Part shown: positions 50,001 to 61,191 of the stretch, piece after piece | Layout of the letters: every line of letters starts with the position of its first letter | How positions within the stretch are numbered: the stretch's first letter is position 1 | Assembly (NCBI GenBank): GCA_000499405.2 | Contig: HG738138.1 | Span: 19,197,753-19,261,752, forward strand | Length of the DNA stretch: 64,000 nt | Source of the DNA: Onchocerca volvulus | Taxonomy: Eukaryota; Nematoda; Chromadorea; Rhabditida; Onchocercidae | Reading direction: 5' to 3' | Position numbers and translations under genes: made by a program | Notes under the pieces: generated by a model | Told to the model about the DNA's origin: nothing | What the model saw: the letters and a program-made list of their open reading frames with translations, nothing else | Databases searched by the model: none

Positions 50001-53000
50001 TTTAGACTTTCCAAAAATGTAGAAAAAGAAAATTTCCTATGGAAAACGTACGAAAAGTTTTTGTTAGTGATATCGGAGCAATTATGACATATTATCGTTT
50101 TCCTTTTGAACATTAGCATGATACGCCAAAAACTCTAATTTCCAGCATAGTTTTTCAGTGAGATATGAAAAAATCCTTTTTCATTTCATCATAAAAAAGT
50201 TTCCATTTTTCGTTTGTGATAAAATTTTAGACTTCCGACTATTTCAGTGTAATTTCGAATCAGTGCTTATCGAATAATGTTGGAAATGAATCCAAGACAT
50301 TTTTGTAGTGAAGAATGGTTTTCTGTTTCCACTTCAAATTGCATTAAAGGCCTAAAAAAAAGATTTTTTTTTGTCAGGAATCTTAAGTTATTTGTTCGTT
50401 GGCGAGAAATTTATGGTTTTGCTGAAGTCATATTGATAAATATAGTTTTCTGGTAATAAATTTCAGGAGCAGTTCATTTAGTTTCTTAATATATTCTAGA
50501 TAATTTTCCATTACTTCGGGAAGTGATTAAATCGAAATGTTCTATGTTGTTTTTCTTTATATAAATTTACCACACATTATTTTGTGATTATTATTTTGTG
50601 ACAGCATAAAATCATTGGATTGAATTGAAATAAAGTAGAATGAATACGAAATCTTCTTTAATTGCGATGCATAATTGATTTTTTGCCGATATTTTTCTGG
50701 CAGGAAATGATGAAATACCGAATTTGCTAATTAGCAGTCGTTCACCGTTTTTCAATCCCAACGAAATAAAGAAAATTTCATTTCTGGACCAGATAACTTG
50801 AAGTTTTACATCAAATGAAAGAAATTAATCTTTAATCCAGTTTATCTTTAAAGTGGTTGTTGATGGCGACAGTGTGAATTAATATGATGTATAATATGAA
50901 GTATATAAATCTAAGGCGAATGCCTGGATAGACTTTGATTGTCTCGAAAATAGAACCTAATTACTTATTAGTAAAAAAATATTAGAATATATTTGCACTA
51001 AGAATATATATATATACTTACACTTTGTGTCAAAATCCAAATTTTCCAAATCTCTTCGTTCTAAATGAGACCTGTTGAACATATAGGAAATTTAAATGAA
51101 TTGAGTTTTCTTGTACCAGAATTATTGTTGAAGATGGTGTTGGTTTAGAGGTTCTTTGTTTTTTAAAATATGTTAGGTAACATTTCAATCCTTCATGAAA
51201 TTAAAATAGATTTCACTCTAGCTGAAATGAATTTAAATCGATTCGAATCAACTTTCATTATGCTGGAACTCTTATAATGGAATATATTTCTTCGAATAGC
51301 CTAAAATTAAAGTCCTTTTATGACTAAGTTTTTCATTTATTCTGTAATGTAGTTTATGAAATGTATAGATCAGTATATGCTCGGTGCCACTCTGAGATTT
51401 TGCGTGAGTTAATATGTCTAACTCTGTGATCAACAATATTGTTAACAGTAATCGTAACAATAGTTATTGATATCTCTTTATAAATCATTCAAGTTTTGAA
51501 AATAGATACTATTGTTGCAAATAGACATTGAATTTGATCAGCTCTAATGGATGCATATTAATTGAATTCAGTCAGGTGAATAAGTCATAGGGTTTTCAAA
51601 AATGACAGAATAGATGAAGTATAATGAATTGAATGTGAAAAATCAGTCAGTGGCAGTTAACACTCGCAGCTAGGTGTAATTAAAGATTTTAAAAGAAATT
51701 CTTCGAAATACTTGTTCGAAAATGGTAAATTAATGAGTAGTATATGAGGAAAGGGGAAGGAAAAACTGTTCAACAAGGGAAATATAAAATGATGGATTAA
51801 TTTATGAAAAAAATAGATCAGTCAGGGATTTCCCTTGTTGTCTCGGCTTCCTTCACAGATTGCAAAATTGCTGATTCAAATCAACTATGCTCAATTTCAA
51901 ATATAACAGGATCTTCAACTCCACTGAAGTATTTCTTAAATGTCTTCACGGTTTTTCTTGAGATTTTTAAGATCATGTTCCTTTCCTTTTTTTTTTTTTT
52001 TGCTAAGCCTGCAATGAAATTTTGGAGAAATTAAGATTTTGATCAGAGTAAATTCTTGAAATTATCTTGCAAGTTAAACCATCGAAATAAATTCAGAACA
52101 AATCAGAGATTAAAAATACTTTTTTTTTCTTATGATCACACATAGAATTTTGAAACAATGTTTAAAGTTCTGTTTGCGAGCATCGTTGATAGTTCCGAAT
52201 TTTCTTGGCGTTTAAAGCTTATATTGTTGAGTATCGTCATATCAAAAACATCAGCTCATACATCCTAATTTTCATAATTAATCAATTAAAATCTCTAGCA
52301 CTAGTGCAATTTGCTTTAAAATTGTTTTTACCATTCCCATTTTCTTTTAAATATTCTGTATCCCTTATGCGGAAAATATTCCTTTTTTATTTATTCGACA
52401 TTTTCAATTTCGATATAATTAAGAAAAATTTGAAGATAAATTAGCTCTTTACCCAGTTTAGTATCCTGAATAAATTAATCTAAAGATAGGATGCTGTTTA
52501 AATGCAGTGACCTACACATTTTGCAGTAAATTATATTAAAAAAAAAAATGGTAAATTATAAAAATAATCGCTAAAAAACGAAAGTGAAGAAAAATTATAT
52601 TATAGTTATGATTATAATTATGATTAAAATTCTAATTGAAATTAGCTACAATTAAAATTATGGTTATGATTAAAAGATTTCGAATTATTAAATAACGTGC
52701 ATAAATTGCTGAATATCAGTTTCTCAAATGAAGAATTCTTGCAATTAATCAACTTTTTCGGTTTTTTCTAAAGCCAAATAATCTATCTCAGTAATGCTAG
52801 AATTACTGAATTAATGTATTTAGAGAAGGGTAAATTTTTCATTTCAAATAGAAAAAAAATTTTTTCAGGAATATGCAGGGAAGATACGAAAAAAGCGGGG
52901 ATTAATAGTGGGAGCATATCGCGCCAATATGGAGTCATTATTTCCACTTTGTACACGGAAGAAACAGGCTCAATTCCCAGCTAAACTACTCTTTGCCAAT

Positions 53001-56000
53001 CAGCAGATTATGAAGAATGCTGTTAATCCATTTGCGTTACTGAGGGGAAATACCGCACAAATCAGTATGCTTTGTTTCTTGAGTTTTTTAATGGATATCA
53101 CTTAAGTTTTAATTTAAAAGTCTTTCATAATGAAGGAACAGGATGTGTTCAAGTTATTAGCAGTCTTTCTTTCGAATTTCCATGAAAACTGATAAAGATG
53201 ATAATTAAGATGCCGAATAATTCCAGTGAATTGTTGATTACTAACTTATTAATTAGTTTATTAGTGAAATATTATGAAGGTCAGTGGTAAATTCAGCCGA
53301 GACAAGCTGATAATAATCACTGAAAAAAGAGAAAGAGCATGCATTGGTAGAGTTAGTGGAACGTATATATTTCATCTTCCAAAAATTCTTGCATGTAGCA
53401 ATAGAATTGTGCATGGTTTTGTCATTCAGTTTTATAATAAGTGATGAGCATAGTAGTGAAAAAATGGGATTTTTTAAATTTGTTCGAATAAACTGGTAAC
53501 AGTTTACTCGTTATAGGCCATTTTTTGATGGTGATATCATGGACTGAAATTATTAACTCCAAAATCACTTTGATCAAATTGTCAGTTGTGTGAACTTTTT
53601 GATCTTTGTCCAGGTGACAGCGAAAAGCTTATGTATCAAAATCAATGATAATAATATGCTTTGTTTATAAAACTTTTTTAGGCGCAATACCAATAGTTTG
53701 TCAAGTTTCTGAATTAAAATTTGCGAGAAGACCCGCTAGCTTGCATATAGCATGCACACACATTTTAGTTATTTCCGAAATTTTAATACAGAAATCTGAT
53801 GAAATATCGACACTGCATTTGAAAAAATTGATTGTGACTTTCACTCTTTACATCTGCAACTAAGATGGCAGGATAAATAGCTGGAAGAATTCTATTTATT
53901 TGCTACTAGATGAAGTTGTTCAATCAGTTTTAAAAGATACTGTCATATTGCCAACAGCCGTTTCGTAGCGTCTAAAAAATGTTTTGTAACATTTTATACA
54001 CTTCTGCCTATTCTCTTGCCATTCTTTCGCCATGCATCAGATTTGAATTCCTTTTAAGAGATTGGGCGCACAACTTCTTAAAAGTATTTTTATTAGTCGT
54101 AGAAAAACTTCACTTCCAATTTTGAATTGCTGAATTCTTATTCATCCTTCTGAATTTCACATTATCTGAAACAATTTTTTGTTCTGTTATTTTAAAACAC
54201 GTTATCGGAAAAGAACTGCATTTCGACAAAAATTTTTCCTTATAGTATCGTATTCTAAAGTATTAAAAAAATTAGTCATTAAATTTTGATTGGATTGTAT
54301 GTTAGGATTCATCCATACATGAATACCATATTCATGATATATTTAAGATAGTTTTAAATTTGAATTTTTTTCTTTTTTCCAAATTTATTGATTAGAAAGC
54401 AGTGTAGAGAAATTTTATTTCTCGATTGTGAAGGAATCCAAAAATTCCTTTTTATTAAACTCATTATTTTGATTCTGATTGATGTGCAACAAAACTGTAC
54501 TGCTTTACCTTTTTCCAATATCATTTCAGACGACGAATCTGGCAGTAAACAAAGATTTTCGCCGATAATAATTGGTTGTTTACCCACAGCCAGTCAACAA
54601 TCTAATATGCTTACCTCATTGATCTTTAATTTAATCATGCATTTATGTGCGGTGAAAAAGGATACAATGTTTCAGTATGGTGCTGTACAACTTATCACAT
54701 TTCTTTCAGCTGGGTAGGTTATTAAGTTGGAACAATTGTTTTCGATAAAATAAAAAACATTTTGAAAAACAGGAAATATACGGCTTAACAAATATTACTG
54801 AGAAATGAATTATTAGGATTTGTTGTTAAAATACTGTATTGATTTCTTGTATGAGATTGTTGCAGCTTTTATTTTACACATAATGTTTTTCTTGATTCCA
54901 GTGCATCATTTTTCCTCGACATAATATTTATTGTAATTCTCAGGGTTTCCTGTATAGTTAGTAATTAATCAGAGATGCCAGTCATTATTCTGAGCATATT
55001 AATCGTTGATTACTATTGTTACGGTTAGCTTGGTTGAAATAGCTTTGTGTTGCAGAAATTTTTACAAATTTACCCACAAACTTTTTTGAACTTTTGTGAG
55101 TTGATGTTTCTTTTCGAGAAAATCTATAATTGTTTTTCTCAAATTGACTTTCTCTAGTTGAAAGGATAGGAATGTTGTTTCTTGAACTGAATAGTTTCAC
55201 AATTTATACTTTTATGTTTTTATTTTGCTGTTGAATTAGAGCTTTTTGTTTTAAGCAATTTCGTGCTGTCAACCTGTGCCATGGATCCCAATATGCAATT
55301 TGTATCGAATGGAAGCAAGCATAAATCCTGGCTACTCAATAAATTGTTTACTATTAGACCAATATCCGGTTATTCAGGATTTCGACGCGATACTTTCAGC
55401 CCCTCATTTCCGCTGCCTAAATCTCTCTCCTATGAGAAGAAATTTAATTTGGTAATTTCTTTCTAACTTTTTATTATGTTTTGGATATTCACACTAGTGT
55501 TTAGAATAGTGAAAGTATACTGATATTGAATTTTATTTATTTATTTGTTTAAAATTCATTTTAATCTATTGTAAGCAGTACTTTTATTTTGGTTTTCCAA
55601 GATTTATGAATTATTTATGCAGTTTATTAAATTTCTATTAAGTTCCAGTAAATATGTTTAGTTTTCATTTGTTTCGAAATAAATTGCCGTTATCTGTGTA
55701 GTATAATCTACCAAATTCCAGACTGGTATTAGCAACGAAAATCTGTACGGTGTGATAATAGAGCCGAGAAACGAAATTGAAATTGGTAATCTAAATTCAT
55801 TAATCAGTTCGGATGAAGAAATTCTAATGAAGTACGCATTTTGGATTATCTTTACAGGCAAAATGACTGCTAAAACAAAAGTCGCTCAAAAACTCAGGTA
55901 TGAATCGAAATTATTGCCGATTGAGCTTAGTTAATCATAAATTTCCTCTCATATTACGTAGAATATGAGCTCGATTTTCTCATTAAATAGAAAAAAATTT

Positions 56001-56349
56001 TTTTGTCGGCTTTTTAGATTCTCCACCTCAATTCAGTTTTTAGCGAAGGTATGTAGATCTCAATAGTTAAAAACTACGGGATGTCGGTTGAGTTTGATTT
56101 TTGTAGCTTAATGTATGATTAGCATAGTGCATAGGATTTTTCAGGGAGTGGTTTCCAAAAACAAGCATAGATCTAAGCTCTGTGGTTGGATCAGATGCTA
56201 AAGTTGCTGATTTGAAGCTAGAAGATTTCGATCAAATGTTCACTTCGTTGCACATGGAGTTGAATGATGATTTTACACATATCAATGAACTGAGGAATTT
56301 TTATGCTCAGTTCAGACCTACAACTGAAAATGCTAAATTTGCCGATTAA
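47035..56349 (+). CDS. TFB2M / KsgA-dimethylase-like protein with decayed SAM site (putative mitochondrial)
   Basis: Exons: 47035-47187, 47567-47804, 48200-48372, 52869-53064, 53682-about 53790, about 54396-54713, 55256-55451, 55722-55897, 56145-56349. Most phases agree; the join between the fifth and sixth exons is not settled. Start MFLSAIKKCCNTFACTSAVA could be a mitochondrial presequence. I place it with mitochondrial transcription factor B2 by motif order: TYLINALLSK...GMNIAVFDLHSKRFAERLLNAGV...LSIIE (first Rossmann strand and helix), FSPIIIGCLPTASQQSNML with FQYGAVQLITFLSAG (human VVGMFPSRGEKRAL, FGRIEVNMFIGEKE), MKYAFWIIFTGKMTAK (MNYNIFFHLLKHCFGRR) and a C-terminal KLEDFDQMFTSLHMELN (MHPQDFKTLFETIE). 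The E-x-G-x-G SAM motif is absent. If right, it would help mitochondrial RNA polymerase melt promoters. Intron 3 is 4.5 kb and holds a Helitron. Confidence 0.55.
47811..47843. repeat. Short direct repeat next to the palindrome
   Basis: ATAGACTTTTATAAA occurs twice in tandem just upstream of the 44-bp palindrome, within the same intron. Confidence 0.85.
47844..47887. repeat. Perfect 44-bp palindrome with no spacer
   Basis: The left half, TGTCACTTGTCTATCTATTTTA at 47844-47865, is matched exactly by its reverse complement at 47866-47887. It lies 40 bases past the donor of intron 2 of the TFB2M-like gene. Confidence 0.95.
49671..49909 (+). mobile_element. Short non-autonomous Helitron in intron 3 of the TFB2M-like gene
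   Basis: Starts TCTAAATGGATAAAAATGCG after an A and ends CATCCAGCTAG before a T. A 3' hairpin, GGCCAC-ACTTCGG-GTGGCC, ends 7 bases before CTAG, as Helitrons require. Length 239 bp with no coding capacity. It shares termini and an internal ATTCGAATA block with the element at 40059-40482. Confidence 0.75.
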
Positions 56350-58360
56350 TAAGGCAGTCGCAATAACATAACAGCGAGCAATAATTCGGTTTAGTTAAGA
56401 TTTGAAAAATATTTTGTAGAATAATTTAATAAGAAGAAACATTAATTAAGTAGAATGCTTCCTAAAACAACGAGCAGTGTCGGATCTCGTTGATTTATGA
56501 ATTAGGTTCTAAGAATTAAAGTAAATCAAGTCCCATCATACAGAACAGTTGTCTTTCATTTGATGCTTATGTTTTGCTATTTGTTTCTCAATATTATATC
56601 TTAATTCCCGTAATTACATTTCCTAAGAATCTCAGCGAATCACATTCCAGACTTTATTTGGTATTAGCAAGTGTTGAAAAGATTGATTTTATTATTGATG
56701 ATGTGACAGAGACGAATTCTTCACAGAGGCATTTTCGGGTTTATTTTGATTTCTTTACATAAAAATAAAATTTTCTTACTCAATTTTTTTTCTTCAATTA
56801 TCAAGTCTTTTATAGTTGTCGATTTCAACTTTTCCTTGCTTGAACGACCAGCGGTCTGTGAGCTATCCTTACGATAGAACGCAGTACTATGTGAACCTTT
56901 GCGGTGAAAATACAATCGTTTTTTTCTGTTGCAATCAATAGATGCATATCTTGTTTGAATAAAGCATGCGTTATTTTTCTGCAAGCATTCTATTCGTTAT
57001 TTGAGAGTGGGATAAGTTTGGCATATGTTATCCCAATGGTCCCTGTTAGAAAATGTGCAGGGTCTTTTTTCTTACTATTTTTTGTAGTTTTTCATTGGTT
57101 TGGATTTAGCTCAAAGCTGTTAGATTCTGTTTGGTTTGTATCAACTAATTCTTTTTCTCTAATAAGATTTGAGTCCTAGTTACTTCATTTTTTTTTTTTT
57201 TTTTTTGAACCATTTCTGCCAAGAATTGTCGGAATGTGGTAATGTTCCAATTTTCTTGTTCTTTTTATTGATATACTTTGTCCAATATCCAACTCAGCAG
57301 TCTATTTCCTATGGTAGTTTCGATGCTAGGATGCTTTAGGTTGTCATTTATAGCTCCTAGCTGTCAACTTTTCCCTTGTCTTTTCAACATTTATCATTAA
57401 GCTGGCAGGTTGTCCCGGCTTGTGGTAGTTTTTTTCTCTTAATGATAACGTCTTTTCTCTCGACAATTGCTGTGGGATATATGGTTTCTAGAAAATCCAA
57501 ACATTATCGCCTTTTAAAGATATATTACTGCTCTGGATATTTTTGTATAGTAAGTCACTGGATTCCCTGGATAATAATAAGAGTGCACGGATGGGTTTAA
57601 TTGTTTATTGTACGCCATTTTGTGCTCTATCTCATCATTGCCAGAGAGTTCAGGAATGATGCCATGTTTTGTCAGATATTTCTTAGAATTGTAAAAATGA
57701 TGCCATATCTTGCCAGATTTCTTAGAATCAAATGATATTAGTAATTAAAAAAAAAAAAAAAAAAAGAAATGCAGGTGAATTTCTACAATGCTCAATTTAT
57801 TCAGCGGTTATCTGCTTCGTCATTCGTGTGATCCTCCAAATTACAGGTGAGTTAGAGTGTGGCTTTTTTCCCATAGCTTTCGAACTCTGACAGTATCTCC
57901 TTTGTTTTGGTCAGAGGTAAAAATGTCGAGGCTCTCGTCTCCATCCATTTCATAATGGCTTCATCCATCAGACGTTTAAATTCTTTGTTTTCAGCATATT
58001 TTCGTTTCATTATTGTTTACTTAAGATATTTTTTAGATGAGCCGATTTTTTTTTTGTCGCAAAAAGTTCTCCATGTACTGTAAGATTTCCTTCATCGCCT
58101 TCCGTTAGATATTCTGATACATATTTCTTGTAAAGAGATATATTTTCTTTGCCACGATAGCGCACTTCTGCTCCATTTTTTTTTTCATGTGTTGTGGATA
58201 AAATGTTAAATTATGTCGAATCTCCCAGTATTTTCTTTATAATTTTTGTTAGTTGCAATAATTTACCGCTTCGTTCTGAATCTTTCACAGTCGGTTCATC
58301 GATTTTCAGTAACATTTCATGCAGTTCTTTTAGTTTATTAAACTCATCTAAGGATCGCCC

Positions 58361-58384
58361 GTTCGATCCCGACTTGTGGCACCA
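58361..58384 (-). other. Retroelement primer-binding site (tRNA 3'-end complement)
   Basis: The forward strand spells a tRNA 3' end with an encoded CCA: T-loop TTCGATC, T-stem CCGAC, acceptor TTGTGGC, A, CCA. Genomic animal tRNA genes do not encode CCA, and no tRNA body precedes it, so this is a PBS and not a tRNA gene. Confidence 0.75.
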
Positions 58385-58608
58385 AAATAATTCTCGGGAA
58401 AGTGGATTTTATTACTGATAGTGTGATAAAGACGAATCCTTCTCTAAAAAGTTTTATTGATAGACTGAAGAGTGGTTCTTCCTATACGGTACAATATCCA
58501 TTTAAATTGATCACAGGATTATTTTCGTTGTTGTTCGTAGAGAAGAATAGCAATCCTTGATTATTGATTTACTGCTGTGCTGTGTCGTTCTGGATCATTC
58601 TAGAAGCT

Positions 58609-58740
58609 CTCGCTATGTCGATGTAGAAACTCCGAACTGGATTGTTTAGAAAACCCGAACTGTTATACCGTCGTTGTAGAAAAGTGTCGCTGTATCGGTG
58701 TAAAAGCTCCGAACTGAACTGTCATAGAAAACTGAACTTT
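58609..58740. repeat. Imperfect tandem repeat within the LTR-like sequence
   Basis: CGCTATGTCGATGTAGAAAC with TCCGAACTGGATTG at 58611-58645 recurs as CGCTGTATCGGTGTAAAAGC with TCCGAACTGAACTG at 58688-58722, period about 77 bases. Confidence 0.65.
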
Positions 58741-58778
58741 CTCTATTCCAAAATTCGAAATTTTAAAATTTTTTCGCA

Positions 58779-58798
58779 GGGGGGGAGGGGGAGGGAGG
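58779..58798 (+). other. G-run cluster, potential G-quadruplex
   Basis: GGGGGGGAGGGGGAGGGAGG, the most G-rich stretch in the window, at the outer edge of the retroelement remnant. Confidence 0.8.
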
Positions 58799-58799
58799 A

Positions 58800-61171
58800 A
58801 GACAAGTAACTAGGATTCAAATTTTTACTAGAAAATAAAAGGATTAATCGAAACAAATCAAACAGAATGTCACGGCCTTGAGCTAAATCCAAACCAAAGG
58901 AAAATTACCAAAAATAGTAGGAAAAAAAATCCCTAAACGACTCCTGTCGCTTATGATTTGGTCGACCTCACTTTTTTTATCTGTTAGTCGGAGCTTTTTG
59001 GCAGTAAACATGCTTATCGATTCGTTGGTCCATTTGAAACTATGTTCTTGACCTTTAACACTCATTGTTTACAAATAATTGCTGTTTCGGATTTTTTCGA
59101 TAGCAAAATTCTTAGAGACCCATAAATTACATTATGTATATATTATCTGATGCTGTCCTTGAAAAGTGTATTTTTATAATTCATCTTCGCCTGATGATTT
59201 CCGTCTGCTATCGAGTTTTACTATTCTGTAGAAGCCGGAAAAATCGCAGTATAATTGCTTGAATTTCATTCAGTGAGTTTTAGATGTGTCTATCAGTACG
59301 ACACATAAATTCACATTGACATACCTTTTCATACAATTTTACTGTGAACACAGTATGTGTCATGTATTTCTGATCGTTTTTTGGGGAAGAGGAAAAGGCT
59401 AAACGCCTAACGTGTCAAGAGGCGCTCGGTTAATATTATAAATTTGATATTCTTTTTTGAGCACTAATTTGCAATGTTTTTTGCATGTCGAATAGACTAT
59501 TTTCGATGTTATTTGTCCAAATTAAAGCAATTCACTTATAGATCTATTGCATCAATGCAAGAATGTTATGAATAGAATTTTATAAATAAATATGTATAAA
59601 GGGAATTATCTGGATGTCGGACAGGTGATTAATGTAAGCATTTGCATGGATGTCATAGACCTCTAATTTCAAAAAAAGACACATACACTGAGGATAAAAA
59701 TAAAATTAGCGCCGTTTTTTGAGGATTGCAATGATAAACATTTTTTGAATATGATGCTAATGCAACAGGACTATGAAATTATCGGTTACTTTTAATTGAA
59801 ATTTTTTTTTCGAAATTTTAAGAATGAATAAATCATACTGAAATTCATCCGTTTGTGGTAATTTTGGTAAAATGCGATTCATTTCTTTATCAATATTGTG
59901 AGCATTGCATGGCCCCGTTAAAATTGTTCAAGTATGAAAATTGCTAAAAGCGATTTAAATTTAGAACTTCAATCTGCGGTTTTGAACAACTTTGATTTCG
60001 AATTTGTTAGAAAATATAAGATAGGAGGGTAGTTCAACTGCAACCATCGTCCATAGTTGAAAGAAAAGAAAAAGTTGTTTGGGATGTATCCTTTTGTTCT
60101 GAGTCCTATTGTTTCCAGAAAGTCCTACAGAATCCTTGAAATCTTCTCTGGAGGAGTTCATGATTCAAGTGAAACTGTTTTGGGTCTGAGTACTTTCCTG
60201 CAGTAATTGCATAATGAATGAAAGGTCAGGTTGGTCTTCGAATTAATTGAGGCTTTCCAACATGTGAATGAATATGTCGTGCAAAACTTTTTCACTGACA
60301 TCCTTCAAATGAAACCAACAGAAAATAATAAAAGCTGCAGAAGAAGGAGTTAGTTTTGCACCGAATTCGAGCATCCGATAAGTTTGTTGCATTAAATGCT
60401 TTCGACGACTGAAGGAAGTTTAATCGTAGCTTGCTCATTTTAACACTTTGTATAAACGTTCCTTCGAAATTCGGATTCGTGAGTTTGATCCCGTCCTCAT
60501 GGGCCTTATTTTCGGGTGCAGTATTCATCCACTGCTTTTCTCGATTATTTTATTTCTGCCACCATTGAACGAATTGTTCGGTTTTAAAGTTAGTATTACA
60601 TCATAAATTCAGATAGTTTGAATAAGCATCAACAATATATATTCAGATATGGATTGTTGATTCTTCCGTGCAGCGTGAAAGGGAGACAGAGCAAGAGATA
60701 TTGGTGGCACTGATCGCATTCATTTTAGTCGTATTTATTGTGTTCAATTTAACTTTCTTGGTTTTTTAATTTATCGAATCTTTTTTTTCTGCTGAAATGA
60801 TTAATTGGTTGTATTTTTTTAAAGTAGTTTAATGTTTGTTTCAATAAATTTTTTTTAACAATCAAAATAAAATGATGGAACATAAATCAAAACTCGAGCA
60901 TGAATCTGATGAATTTTTGCACAAGGCATAGAGAGAGTTTTTTCTTTTTTTAATTGCTAAGGTAATGATGGATGAGTAATGATGAGTAATGAATTAAAGA
61001 AGTATGAAAACTTTTGCTCGGTTCGACGAAAGTACCTTCATTTATGCTTATCTTCCATCCTCTTTCTCTCATTAGTCTTGAAACTTGCCTTTAATTTTGT
61101 TTATCGCTAATTATCATGTGGATAAATAGTATATGATGCACTATGGGAAGAATACTGTCTGCTACTTTTAG
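58800..61171. other. Intergenic upstream of SOS, no gene seen
   Basis: AT-rich. Two minus-strand frames (60161-59961 and 60528-60292) have mixed composition but no recognised motif and no splice support. The 3' part presumably holds the SOS promoter; no specific element could be identified. Confidence 0.5.
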
Positions 61172-61191
61172 GTAGTGCCGCACATCATTCT

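Larger units (their letters stand above)
56640..58760 (-). mobile_element. Decayed LTR retroelement remnant (gag region only, BEL/Pao-like), reverse orientation
   Basis: On the minus strand 58384-58361 reads TGGTGCCACAAGTCGGGATC plus four more bases, the complement of a tRNA 3' end with correct geometry (CCA, discriminator, 7-base acceptor strand, 5-base T-stem, T-loop), so it is a primer-binding site. Above it (58385-about 58750) lies LTR-like sequence; a matching piece (TTTTATTATTGATGATGTGA versus TTTTATTACTGATAGTGTGA) lies at 56685, giving the other LTR edge. Between them, minus-strand frames broken by stops look like gag, and 56984-56721 holds a degenerate zinc-knuckle (CxxC...GHxxxxC pattern with most Cys replaced). 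No reverse transcriptase is visible, so pol appears deleted. Exact borders and family are inferred. Confidence 0.55.

Noticed and set aside
58361..58384. Possible tRNA gene 3' end
   Set aside because: CCA is encoded and no anticodon or D arm lies upstream; it fits a retroelement primer-binding site on the other strand.
60292..60528. Possible transposase remnant on the minus strand
   Set aside because: Composition is coding-like but no catalytic motif or terminal repeats could be found.
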